Assembly (NCBI GenBank): GCA_035544895.1
Contig: DASZZM010000092.1
Span: 1-64,000 of the forward strand
Length of the DNA stretch: 64,000 bases
Reading direction: 5' to 3'
Source of the DNA: JASLEW01 sp035544895
Lineage (GTDB): Bacteria; Acidobacteriota; Thermoanaerobaculia; Multivoradales; UBA5704
Shown one piece after another: positions 49,530 through 57,434 of the stretch (positions are counted from its first letter, which is position 1; the number at the start of each line of letters is the position of its first letter). The notes under the pieces are model-generated. The model searched no databases and was not told where the DNA came from. It worked only from the letters and a program-made list of their open reading frames with translations. A program made the position numbers and the translations under genes.

Positions 49530-49564
49530 CCCCCCCCATTTTCTGGGGCGACAACGGGGCCCTC

Positions 49565-49570
49565 TAGAAT
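49565..49570 (+). promoter_or_regulatory. Candidate -10 box of lepA, leaderless type
   Basis: TAGAAT ends 7 nt before the GTG start of lepA at 49577, like the nfo and mntA boxes. No ribosome site is seen. Confidence 0.45.
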
Positions 49571-49576
49571 AAGCCT

Positions 49577-51391
49577 GTGTCTGACCTGACTCCGCCTCCG
49601 CACGAGCGCATCCGCAACTTCTCGATCATCGCCCATATCGACCACGGCAAGTCGACCCTGGCCGACCGCATCCTCGAGCTCACCGGCGCCGTCGCTCAGC
49701 GCGACATGATGGAACAGGTGCTCGACGACATGGACCTCGAGCGCGAGCGCGGCATCACCATCAAGGCGCGCGCCGTGCGCCTGGCCTACCGCGCGCGCGA
49801 CGGCGAAACCTACCAGCTGAACCTCATCGATACCCCCGGGCACGTCGACTTCAGCTACGAAGTCTCGCGCAGCCTTGCGGCTTGCGAAGGCGCCCTGCTG
49901 GTCGTCGACGCCGCGCAGGGAGTCGAGGCGCAGACCCTCGCCAACGCCTACCTGGCCATCCAGAACGACCTCGCAATCATTCCGATCCTCAACAAGATCG
50001 ATCTCCCCGCCGCCGACCCCGAGCGCGTCCGCGAGCAGATCGAAAACGTCATTGGCATCGACGCCCACGACGCCCTCCTGGTCTCTGCCAAGGCAGGCAC
50101 CGGTGTGCAAGAAGTGCTCGAGCGCATCGTGCGCGACCTCCCGGCGCCGCGGGGCGATCCGCAAGCGCCGCTCGAGGCCCTGCTGTTCGACTCCTGGTAC
50201 GACCCCTACCGCGGCGTCGTGTGCATGGTGCGCGTCTTCAACGGCACCCTGCGGCGGGGAGACAAAGTCCAGTTCATGGCCTCGAAGCGCGTCTACGAGG
50301 TGGCCGACCTCGGCATCTTCACTCCCAAGACGGGTGCCGTCGAGCAGCTCTCGGTCGGCGAAGTCGGATTCATCTTCGCCGGCATCAAAGACCTCATCCA
50401 GGCCAAGATCGGCGACACCATCACCCACGCCAACCGCCCCGCGGCCACTCCCTATCCCGGCTTCCAGGAGGTCAAGCCGATGGTCTTCGCCGGGCTCTAT
50501 CCGCTGAGCGCCGACGACTACGAGGGGCTGCGCGACGCCGTCGAGAAGCTGCGCCTCAACGACGCCGCTTTCTCCTTCGAGCCGGAGAGCTCGTCAGCCC
50601 TCGGCTTCGGCTTCCGCTGCGGCTTCCTCGGCCTTCTTCACATGGAGATCGTGCAGGCGCGCCTGGAGAGGGAATTCAACCTCGATCTTCTCACCACCGC
50701 TCCCGGTGTGCGCTACCGGGTCCACACCACCGGCGGCAAGGTCGCCGAGATCGACAGTCCGGCAAAGCTTCCCGATGCTGCCAAGATCGACTTCCTGGAA
50801 GAGCCCTACATCCAGTCGACCATCATCACCCGCGCGGATTTCGTCGGCGGCATCCTCGGGCTGGCCGAGGAGCGCCGCGGCCAGCAGCGCAGCCTGCAGT
50901 ACGTGTCGGCCGACCGGGTGGTCATCGAGTACGACTTCCCGCTGGCGGAGGTCATTCACGACTTCTACGACCGCCTCAAATCGGTCTCCCGCGGCTACGC
51001 GTCGCTCGACTACTTCTTCTCCGGCTACCGGCGCAGCGAACTGGTCAAGCTCGACATCCTGGTCAACGGCGAGCCGGTCGACGCTCTCTCGCTCATCATC
51101 CACCGCGACAAAGCGTACGGCCGCGGCAAGCTTCTCGCCGAGAAGATGAAGGAGCTCATCCCGCGCCAGCTCTTCGAGGTCGTCGTGCAGGCTGCCATTG
51201 GCTCTCGCGTGATCGCCCGCGAGACCATCCGGCCCATCAGCAAAAATGTCGTCGCCAAATGCTATGGCGGCGACATCACGCGCAAGCGCAAGCTCATCGA
51301 GAAGCAGAAAGAAGGCAAGAAGCGGATGAAGCGCGTCGGCCGCGTCGACATCCCGCAGGAGGCCTTCCTGGCCGTCCTGCGGGTGAATTGA
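49577..51391 (+). CDS. lepA: Elongation factor 4 (back-translocating GTPase LepA)
   Basis: 604 residues, full length. G1 is AHIDHGKST (residues 19-27), then RERGITIKARAVRL (G2 region), DTPGHVD (G3) and NKID (G4). The LepA-specific C-terminal domain follows (VVQAAIGSRVIARETIRP, KNVVAKCYGGDITRKRKLIE, EGKKRMKRVGRVDIPQEAFL). It acts on stalled or mistranslocated ribosomes. The GTG start is set by the start of homology. Confidence 0.96.
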   Translation: MSDLTPPPHERIRNFSIIAHIDHGKSTLADRILELTGAVAQRDMMEQVLDDMDLERERGITIKARAVRLAYRARDGETYQLNLIDTPGHVDFSYEVSRSLAACEGALLVVDAAQGVEAQTLANAYLAIQNDLAIIPILNKIDLPAADPERVREQIENVIGIDAHDALLVSAKAGTGVQEVLERIVRDLPAPRGDPQAPLEALLFDSWYDPYRGVVCMVRVFNGTLRRGDKVQFMASKRVYEVADLGIFTPKTGAVEQLSVGEVGFIFAGIKDLIQAKIGDTITHANRPAATPYPGFQEVKPMVFAGLYPLSADDYEGLRDAVEKLRLNDAAFSFEPESSSALGFGFRCGFLGLLHMEIVQARLEREFNLDLLTTAPGVRYRVHTTGGKVAEIDSPAKLPDAAKIDFLEEPYIQSTIITRADFVGGILGLAEERRGQQRSLQYVSADRVVIEYDFPLAEVIHDFYDRLKSVSRGYASLDYFFSGYRRSELVKLDILVNGEPVDALSLIIHRDKAYGRGKLLAEKMKELIPRQLFEVVVQAAIGSRVIARETIRPISKNVVAKCYGGDITRKRKLIEKQKEGKKRMKRVGRVDIPQEAFLAVLRVN

Positions 51392-51433
51392 ATCAGCCCC
51401 ACATGATGCGCGGGGTTCGCGGGAGGCAGGGCC

Positions 51434-52000
51434 TTACTTTCCGCCTGCGAGTTGCATCAGCTTCTTCGGGTGCTCGGCCATGGCTTCGGCGAACAGGCGG
51501 TCCAGGCGGCCGTTGATGCGGATCAAGGCGAGCTCGTCGCCGTCGAGCGCGACCAGGTAGAGGTCGCTGATGGCGGCGCCCTGGTCGCCGCGGTAGAAGA
51601 GCCAGGTGCGGTCGCCTTGCTCGGCCACACGCAACACGGCAGTCCAGCCCGCCTGCGCCAGCCGCCGCTCGAAGCCAGGGGACCAGCGCATCTCGTCCGC
51701 CGCCTGCAGGGATCGGACCTTGTAGGTGGCGATCTCCACGCGGTGGATGGCGCGCGCCATCGCCAGGTTCTTGTCGTTCGGCTCGCCGGCCATGCCGGCC
51801 AGCCAGTGCACCAGACCCATGCTGATGGGGCCGAGTCGGAGGTGGACGTCCGGCTCGAAGCTGGCGCCGGGAAACCGCTCCTCGATCTCCGCCCTCACCT
51901 CGTCGACCGAAGGTGTCGCCTTGCACGCCCCGAGCTGCAGGGCAAGGAGGAGCGAGAGAACGAGGACGATCAGACCACGGTGCAGCGCTGTATGGTGCAT
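51434..52000 (-). CDS. DUF4252-type lipoprotein, copy 1
   Basis: 188 residues from ATG 52000 with a lipoprotein signal (LVLSLLLALQLGAC). The rest is DUF4252-like: VEIATYKVRSLQAADE, GWTAVLRVAEQGDRTWLFYR, ISDLYLVALDGDELALIRIN, GRLDRLFAEAM. In other bacteria these genes follow an ECF sigma and anti-sigma pair and may act in envelope stress. Function is unproven. GGGAG lies about 10 nt before the ATG. The second copy is directly upstream. Confidence 0.75.
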   Translation of the reverse strand: MHHTALHRGLIVLVLSLLLALQLGACKATPSVDEVRAEIEERFPGASFEPDVHLRLGPISMGLVHWLAGMAGEPNDKNLAMARAIHRVEIATYKVRSLQAADEMRWSPGFERRLAQAGWTAVLRVAEQGDRTWLFYRGDQGAAISDLYLVALDGDELALIRINGRLDRLFAEAMAEHPKKLMQLAGGK

Positions 52001-52032
52001 GGTGCCATCTCCCGTGTGACTGCCGGCGCGTG

Positions 52033-52683
52033 TCAATGCTTGTCTTCCCGTTGCGGGACGCGCTCGAGCTGGCGCATGTGGAGGCCGCGGCCGAGGCGGC
52101 CGATCTCGGCGGGGTCGAGGCGGCCGACGATGTTGATCAGCGCTGCCTCGTCCCCGGGCTCGAACGAGAGGACGGTGAGGCCCACGATCTGACCGCCGAC
52201 CTCCTTGAGGTAGATGTAGCTCTCGTCTTTCTCGCGCACCCGTACGACCACCTGCCAGCCCCTGGCTTCGAGCCAGCGCACCGCGTCGTCGATACGGGCG
52301 CGAATCCTCTCATGGTCGGGACCCTTGAGCGGGGCGATCTGCACCCGGATCGCCTCGAGGCCGGAGATCAGCTTCGCGAACTCGGGATCATCCTGCCTGG
52401 CGGCCTCGGCGACCAGCTTGAGGATGGCGCCATCCAAGTGGATCTCGGTCGTCAGCTCCTGCCGCGAGAAGATGCCCAGCTCGCCGATCGGCACGTAGCC
52501 GGGAGAGTCCTCCAGGCGTGGCTGGGCCGGCGGCGGCGCGGCCCATGCCGCCGCGCCGGCAGACAGCCCTAGCGCGAGGGCGAGAGCGAACAGACGGAGC
52601 GAACCGGATGCCCCGACTCCGGGCGTTCGCGGGCTCCTCGGATTGCTCGGGCGCAGTGGACTTCTCGAGCTCATCGGACGCAT
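52033..52683 (-). CDS. DUF4252-type secreted protein, copy 2
   Basis: 216 residues from ATG 52683, with a signal peptide (LRLFALALALGLSAGAAAWA). ELTTEIHLDGAILKLVAEAA, GLEAIRVQIAPLKGPDHERI, WLEARGWQVVVRVREKDESY and VGLTVLSFEPGDEAALINIV show a DUF4252 domain paralogous to the gene downstream. Its start is next to family R copy E and to the truncated sigma factor. The N-terminus before the signal peptide is Ser/Pro-rich, so the real start may lie a little inside. Confidence 0.75.
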   Translation of the reverse strand: MRPMSSRSPLRPSNPRSPRTPGVGASGSLRLFALALALGLSAGAAAWAAPPPAQPRLEDSPGYVPIGELGIFSRQELTTEIHLDGAILKLVAEAARQDDPEFAKLISGLEAIRVQIAPLKGPDHERIRARIDDAVRWLEARGWQVVVRVREKDESYIYLKEVGGQIVGLTVLSFEPGDEAALINIVGRLDPAEIGRLGRGLHMRQLERVPQREDKH

Positions 52684-52685
52684 CG

Positions 52686-53045
52686 TCACGGAGCATCTAT
52701 CGGATCGCCCCCCGCAACCCCTCGAGAGGCCGCGGGCCGCCGGCAGAACGCCGGATCGAGCTCGCCGCTCGGCCTCGCCGCCGATTCGTCCGGGCCGATG
52801 GCGACGATCGCGACCATGCCGGCGCCGGCCGAGCGGCGCCGGCGCAGCAGGTCGAAGCAGGCGTTGCGGGTGACTCGTAGCAGCCATCCTGTCAGCATCT
52901 CGGGGTCGAGGCTTTCGCCGTGGCGCCACAAGCGCAGCAGCACCTCCTGGGTCACGTCCTCGGCCTCCTCGCGGCTGGCGAGGAGGTAGCGGGCAAAGGT
53001 GTAGACCCTGCGCTGGTGCCGCCTGACCGCCGCCTCGAAGTCCAT
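52686..53045 (-). CDS. ECF sigma-factor region 2 only; truncated at a family R repeat
   Basis: 119 residues from ATG 53045 (GGAGG upstream). Region 2 is intact: AAVRRHQRRVYTFARYLLAS, EEAEDVTQEVLLRLWRHGES and TGWLLRVTRNACFDLLRRR. After residue 90 the sequence changes, and the last residues (SRGVAGGDPIDAP) are encoded by family R copy E, matching the peptide read from copy A. Region 4, which binds the -35 element, is missing, as is any anti-sigma gene. The loss probably came from a deletion with one end at the repeat. Confidence 0.7.
   Translation of the reverse strand: MDFEAAVRRHQRRVYTFARYLLASREEAEDVTQEVLLRLWRHGESLDPEMLTGWLLRVTRNACFDLLRRRRSAGAGMVAIVAIGPDESAARPSGELDPAFCRRPAASRGVAGGDPIDAP
52693..52725 (+). 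repeat. Family R palindromic repeat, partial copy E
   Basis: Only the left half is present (GCATCTATCGGATCGCCCCC then CGCAACCCCTCGA). It supplies the C-terminal codons and stop of the truncated sigma factor on the minus strand. It sits at the junction with the DUF4252 gene. Confidence 0.85.
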
Positions 53046-53143
53046 CGGCACCTCCATCTGAGCAGAACGCAAGACCGCCCACGGAAGTTACAAGACGGCC
53101 AAGACGCCAACCGCGCCGAGGTCGAAGCTCCCGCGCGGGCTGC

Positions 53144-54325
53144 TCAGACGCGATGCGAGAACTGGCTGCGGGGCGCCGCGGCGGGGATGTCGCGCAGGCG
53201 AGCGAGTGAGAGTTGCGGGTTGGGCACGGCTCGGCCGAGCACCAGGTCCGCCACGTGCTCGCCCAGGGCCGGCCCGAGCTTGAAGCCGTGCCCCGAGCCG
53301 CCGCCCACCAGCCAGACGTTGCCGGCCCGCGGATGGCGATCGATCAGCAGATGGCCGTCCGGGCTGTTCTCGTACTGGCAGACACGGGCCTCGAGGAGTG
53401 GCGCGCCGGCAAGCTCGGGGAAGCGCCGGCCAAGGTGGCCGCGCACCCGCTCGAGGCCGAGCGGGCTCGCGATCCTCTCGCCGGAGGTGGGATCGAAGGG
53501 CTCTCCGCGCGTGTCGTCGGCCACCTTGAAGCCGCGGAGCTCGTTGCCAGGGATGCCATAGAACACTCCCCGCTCGCCGAGCTCCATCCAGACGGGAAAG
53601 GAGCCCTCGCCGAAGCGCGCGCCGCTGCCAGCCGGTGTCCCGAAGAAGAAAACCTCCTGGCGCGTCGGCAGGATGAGCTGGCCGAGGACGTCGGGGAAGA
53701 GCTCGGCCAGCCAGGGGCCGCAGGCGAAGACGAAGACGTCGGCGGCGAGGCCGCCGCCGTCCGCGAGGTCGAGCCGCCTCATCGCGCGGCCTGCGATCTC
53801 TCCCGGCCGCGCCGCAAGCTCGCGCACCTCTCCTCCCTCCGCAGCGACCGCACCGGCCACCGCCTGGCAGGCCCGCCTGGCCGCGAGATAGCCCGCCCGC
53901 TCCTCGTAAAAGACGCTCTCGATACCGTCGAAACAGACCTGGGGAAACCGCCGTCTGGCATCGGCCGGCGACAGTTCGGCGGCAGGCAGTCCGGCGGCGT
54001 GCAGCAGCGGCAGCGCGGCGCGGGCGTAGCCGTCCTCGCCGCCGAACATCCACAGCGCGCCGGTCGGGAAGCACAGCCTCTGCCCCCAGCGCACCTCGCT
54101 TTCCTGCCAGAGATCGAAAGCGCGCGCCACCCAATCGACGTAGATGCGGTCGGGGCCGTAGATGCCGCGGATGATCCGCGTCTCGCCGCCGGAGCTGGAG
54201 CGCGAGTTGCCAGGTCCCCAGGCATCGACCAGGGTGACCCGCGCGCCAGCGCGCCGCAGCCAGAGCGCCGTCCAGCCGCCGAAGGCGCCGGCGCCCACGA
54301 CCACGACCTTCAACTCTCGGACCAT
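53144..54325 (-). CDS. FAD-dependent oxidoreductase, monomeric sarcosine oxidase-like
   Basis: 393 residues. The N-terminal FAD-binding GxGxxG is in VVVVGAGAFGGWTALWLRRA; then RIIRGIYGPDRIYVDWV, VFACGPWLAELFPDVL and VCQYENSPDGHLLIDRHP, in which the Cys is at the position of the covalent flavin link in monomeric sarcosine and N-methyl-amino acid oxidases. VWLVGGGSGHGFKLGPALGE ends the fold. It probably oxidises an N-methylated amino acid or sugar amine; substrate not certain. It lies between the sigma-factor remnant and the NYN gene. Confidence 0.85.
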   Translation of the reverse strand: MVRELKVVVVGAGAFGGWTALWLRRAGARVTLVDAWGPGNSRSSSGGETRIIRGIYGPDRIYVDWVARAFDLWQESEVRWGQRLCFPTGALWMFGGEDGYARAALPLLHAAGLPAAELSPADARRRFPQVCFDGIESVFYEERAGYLAARRACQAVAGAVAAEGGEVRELAARPGEIAGRAMRRLDLADGGGLAADVFVFACGPWLAELFPDVLGQLILPTRQEVFFFGTPAGSGARFGEGSFPVWMELGERGVFYGIPGNELRGFKVADDTRGEPFDPTSGERIASPLGLERVRGHLGRRFPELAGAPLLEARVCQYENSPDGHLLIDRHPRAGNVWLVGGGSGHGFKLGPALGEHVADLVLGRAVPNPQLSLARLRDIPAAAPRSQFSHRV

Positions 54326-54353
54326 GTCGCGGCGCGCCTGCTCGCGGCGGGTG

Positions 54354-56060
54354 TCAGGATTGGCGGCGCCCGCCGGTCATCGCGTCGCCGCTCTTGGCAA
54401 AGCCGGTGACGATGTAGGTGCCCGAGCGCTGGTCCTTCTTGAGCTTGATGATGTTCTTGCGCTCGGCATCCTCGAGCAGCTCCGAGAACGTGCTGTAGCC
54501 GTAATAGCCCTCGTTGAAAGAAGGCTTCTTGCGCTGCATGGTCTGCTTGATCATCGAGCCCCAGAGCACGTCCTTGTTCTCGCGCAGCAGGGCCTGGATC
54601 GATTCGACCATCAGACTGAAAGCCTCGGCGGTCTTCTTGTTGAGGCCGTCCAGCTTCGGGCCCTTCTGCGCGTCGCGCCAGACGTCCTCGTAGTAGATGA
54701 ACTCGTCGCAGTTGTCGACCAGCAGGTTCGACGACGAGTTCTTGACTCCGATGCCGATGACGTATTTGTTGTTCTCCTTGAGCTTCGAGACCAGGGGAGA
54801 GAAGTCGCTGTCGCCCGAGAGAATCACGAAAGTATCGAGGTGCTCCTTGGAGTAGGAGAGGTCCATGGCGTCGACGACCATCTTGATATCAGCGCTGTTC
54901 TTGCCCGAGTAGTACTTCTGCGGAATGTCGATCAGCTCGATCGCCGCCTCATGGAAAGGACGCTTGTAGTCGCTATAGCGCTCCCAATCCGCGTATGCCT
55001 TCTTGACGATGATCTTCCCCTTCTCGAGCAGCCGCTCGAGGATGAGTCCGATGTCGAACTTGCTGATCTCGGAGTCGCGGACGCCCAGGGCGATGTTCTC
55101 GAAGTCGCAGAAGACGGCGATCTTGCGCTCTTCGTGGACCGCACGTTGCCGGTCGGGGACCGAGATGACGATCTCCCTCATGCTGTCCAGGTCGCTGGGC
55201 GAGATCACGTAGCTTTCGCTGCCGCGGCCGGCGCGGGAAGAAGCGAAGCCTTCGCCTGTCTCCCAGCGGCGCGCCACTGGCAGGGGCGGACCGCTTTCTC
55301 GGCCCGCCGCGGCGGGTCCTACCGCGGTGAAGCGCGGAGCCGGCTCGTCGTGAAGCGGCGCCTCGTCCTCCTCGTCTTCCGCGGCCGGCTCGGCTGGAGC
55401 CGCCGCGCGGCCATTCTTGCGCCGGCCGCCGCGGCCGCGCCGCGAGCGCTTTCTCTTGCCTTCGGACCGAGCCTCCTCTTCCTTGTCTTCCGCGTCTTCC
55501 GCCCGGGCCTCGCCGATCTCGCCCCTCTCCTCGCCGGCGCCGGGGCTGGCGAGGTCGGCGATGTCGTAGACCCGGGCCGTACCGGCCCCGGCCTCGAGCT
55601 CGTCCGCGGCGCCAGGGCCGGCGGCCATGGGCTCGCCGGGACGCCAATCCGCATCCGTCTCGCCGGCGGAGCCGGTCGGGGCAGAGTCGTCTTCGCGTCC
55701 CCAGCTCTCGCCGGAATGGAGCGCCGGGGGGACCGGGGCCTCGCCGCGCCAGACGTGCCAGGGTTCCTGCACGGACTGAGGAGCGGGGGAATCGGCTGCA
55801 GGCGCCGGAGCGGCCGAGACGATCTCGGCCGGCGGAGCGAACCCGCGCGAGGACGGCTCCGGCCGAGGCGCGTCGTGCTCATGGGCACTCTCGGGAAAGG
55901 CGTTCTCGGGGATGCTGCCGGCGGCTGTGCTCCCAGGGACTGTCTGATCTGGGGTGCTGCTCGAGGAGGAGCTTTCAGGGGTTTCCCGGCCGGATCTCTC
56001 CTGCTCGGATTTGTCTTCGTCTGCGCCCTCGGATGTGGGGCGTAGCCACCATGGAGTCAA
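54354..56060 (-). CDS. NYN-domain (PIN-like RNase) protein with C-terminal OST-HTH/LOTUS domain
   Basis: 568 residues from TTG 56060 with AAGGAAC before it. Residues 1-290 are disordered and rich in Glu, Ser, Pro and Arg, with a basic patch (RKRSRRGRGGRRKNGRAA) that may bind nucleic acid. The NYN fold at about 310-440 holds acidic active-site residues in AVFCDFENIALG, KNSADIKMVVDAMDL and FVILSGDSDFSPLV. The C-terminus (GSMIKQTMQRKKPSFNEGYY, GYSTFSELLEDAERKNIIKL) is an OST-HTH/LOTUS-type RNA-binding fold. This is a known bacterial pair of domains, presumably for RNA decay; target unknown. Confidence 0.85.
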   Translation of the reverse strand: MTPWWLRPTSEGADEDKSEQERSGRETPESSSSSSTPDQTVPGSTAAGSIPENAFPESAHEHDAPRPEPSSRGFAPPAEIVSAAPAPAADSPAPQSVQEPWHVWRGEAPVPPALHSGESWGREDDSAPTGSAGETDADWRPGEPMAAGPGAADELEAGAGTARVYDIADLASPGAGEERGEIGEARAEDAEDKEEEARSEGKRKRSRRGRGGRRKNGRAAAPAEPAAEDEEDEAPLHDEPAPRFTAVGPAAAGRESGPPLPVARRWETGEGFASSRAGRGSESYVISPSDLDSMREIVISVPDRQRAVHEERKIAVFCDFENIALGVRDSEISKFDIGLILERLLEKGKIIVKKAYADWERYSDYKRPFHEAAIELIDIPQKYYSGKNSADIKMVVDAMDLSYSKEHLDTFVILSGDSDFSPLVSKLKENNKYVIGIGVKNSSSNLLVDNCDEFIYYEDVWRDAQKGPKLDGLNKKTAEAFSLMVESIQALLRENKDVLWGSMIKQTMQRKKPSFNEGYYGYSTFSELLEDAERKNIIKLKKDQRSGTYIVTGFAKSGDAMTGGRRQS

Positions 56061-56160
56061 GGTCTGTTCCCTTTCCTGGGCCCGTCGCGGGCCGGTCTAG
56101 CGAGATCTTCGGTTTTGAGCTGGGGCACAAGGACAACGGGGAGTGCACAAAGCACAAGAA

Positions 56161-56186
56161 ATTGTACCACATCGACCACTTGGTAC
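56161..56186 (-). promoter_or_regulatory. Candidate -10 box with overlapping operator-like inverted repeat
   Basis: On the minus strand TACAAT (56166-56161) could be the -10 for the NYN gene. It overlaps an inverted repeat GTACCA-N11-TGGTAC at 56164-56186, which could be an operator. No clear -35 was found. The 100 bp to the start codon would be the leader. Confidence 0.3.
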
Positions 56187-56243
56187 CGGAAATTACCCGA
56201 TCGGACCGCCCGGCGGGTGCGGCTGCACCCGCGCTCTCGTGTT

Positions 56244-56552
56244 CTAGTCGAGGTCGAAGGGGCGGAGGGGAGGGCCCTCGTCGGGCTCTTCTTCGGCGCG
56301 GCGCATGGCCTCGCGGAATTTCTCTTCGAGAAGGCGGTCGCGGTCTTTCATGGCGGCGACCTCGCGCTGGAACACGTCCTCGGCCCTGGCCTTGTCCTGG
56401 TCGAGGCCCTTGAGCAGCGCCTCCAGATCCTTGCCTCCCGCCGGCGGCTGCTTGGCTCGGCGGTGAGAGAGCACCTCGCCCGTCGCGGCGTCGATCACCA
56501 GATCGGAGCCGCATTCAGGACAGCGCACAGTCAGCTTCCGCGTCTCGCTCAC
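56244..56552 (-). CDS. Small protein with CxxC zinc-ribbon motif and coiled coil
   Basis: 102 residues from GTG 56552 with AGGGGG before it. The N-terminal RKLTVRCPECGSDLVIDAAT shows a single CxxC knuckle, then GEVLSHRRAKQP. The middle is a long coiled coil (LEALLKGLDQDKARAEDVFQ, REVAAMKDRDRLLEEKFREA). The C-terminus is acidic. Such short zinc-ribbon plus coiled-coil proteins are seen in acidobacteria; role unknown. It lies upstream of the NYN gene on the same strand. Confidence 0.7.
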   Translation of the reverse strand: MSETRKLTVRCPECGSDLVIDAATGEVLSHRRAKQPPAGGKDLEALLKGLDQDKARAEDVFQREVAAMKDRDRLLEEKFREAMRRAEEEPDEGPPLRPFDLD

Positions 56553-56624
56553 CCCCCTATTGTAGCGCCTACTGACCCCCGGCTGCCTTGACACTCGTTC
56601 GGGGCTGTAGGAAAGTCGCCGCGG

Positions 56625-57434
56625 ATGTTCCGGGTCGCCCGCCAGCTTTTCCGCTTTCGCGGTCTCCTGGCGACCCTCACCGCCCGGGAGCTCAAGGCGC
56701 GGTACCGCGGATCGGTGCTCGGCTTCCTCTGGTCGTTGGCCAATCCCCTTCTGCTGCTCGCAACCTATACCTTCGTCTTCAGCGTCATCTTCGATCCGCG
56801 CATCAAAGGCATCGATCCCTACGCCCTGTTCGTCGTGAGCGGGCTCTTCCCCTGGATCTGGCTGGCTTCGTCGACCCTCGAAGGCTCGATATCGCTGACC
56901 GCCAACGCCGGGCTGATCCGCAAGGCGGTCTTCCCCGCCGAAGTCCTGCCCATGGTCGCCGTGCTCTCCAATGGCGTCCACCTGCTGCTCGCCATACCGA
57001 TCCTCGCCGCCGGTCTCGCCACCGGGCGGCTGCTTGGCTACCCGGTCGGCGGGCTCGCGGGCCTGCTGCTGCCGGCGATCCTGCTCATCGAGCTGCCCCT
57101 GGTCGCGGGACTCGCGGTCGGCGCCGCGGCGCTCACCGTCTACTTCAAAGACACCCGTGACTTGCTCGCCAACCTGCTCAATCTGCTGTTCTTCGTCACG
57201 CCGATCATCTACTCGCTCGACACCCCTGCCCTGGTCGCGCGGCCGATCATCTGGTGGCTGGTGCGGCTCAACCCCTTCACGCCTTTCACTCTCGCCTACC
57301 AGAGGACACTGTTCTTCGGCCAGCCGCCGACCACGTCCCTTTGGGTGCAGATGGGCCTGGTCAGCCTGGCCGCCTGGATCTGCGGCGCCGGGCTGTTCGA
57401 CCGCCTGCGCGAAACCCTGGTGGAGGCGGCATGA
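56625..57434 (+). CDS. wzm: ABC-2 type polysaccharide exporter permease
   Basis: 269 residues, six membrane helices. The cytoplasmic start LTARELKARYRGSVLGFLWS is the Wzm/TagG motif, then LANPLLLLATYTFVFSVIF, VYFKDTRDLLANLLNLLFFV and a hydrophobic end. Exports undecaprenyl-linked O-antigen-type glycan. It overlaps wzt by 4 nt (ATGA). The membrane glycosyltransferases at 19-22 kb could supply such a polymer. Confidence 0.9.
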   Translation: MFRVARQLFRFRGLLATLTARELKARYRGSVLGFLWSLANPLLLLATYTFVFSVIFDPRIKGIDPYALFVVSGLFPWIWLASSTLEGSISLTANAGLIRKAVFPAEVLPMVAVLSNGVHLLLAIPILAAGLATGRLLGYPVGGLAGLLLPAILLIELPLVAGLAVGAAALTVYFKDTRDLLANLLNLLFFVTPIIYSLDTPALVARPIIWWLVRLNPFTPFTLAYQRTLFFGQPPTTSLWVQMGLVSLAAWICGAGLFDRLRETLVEAA

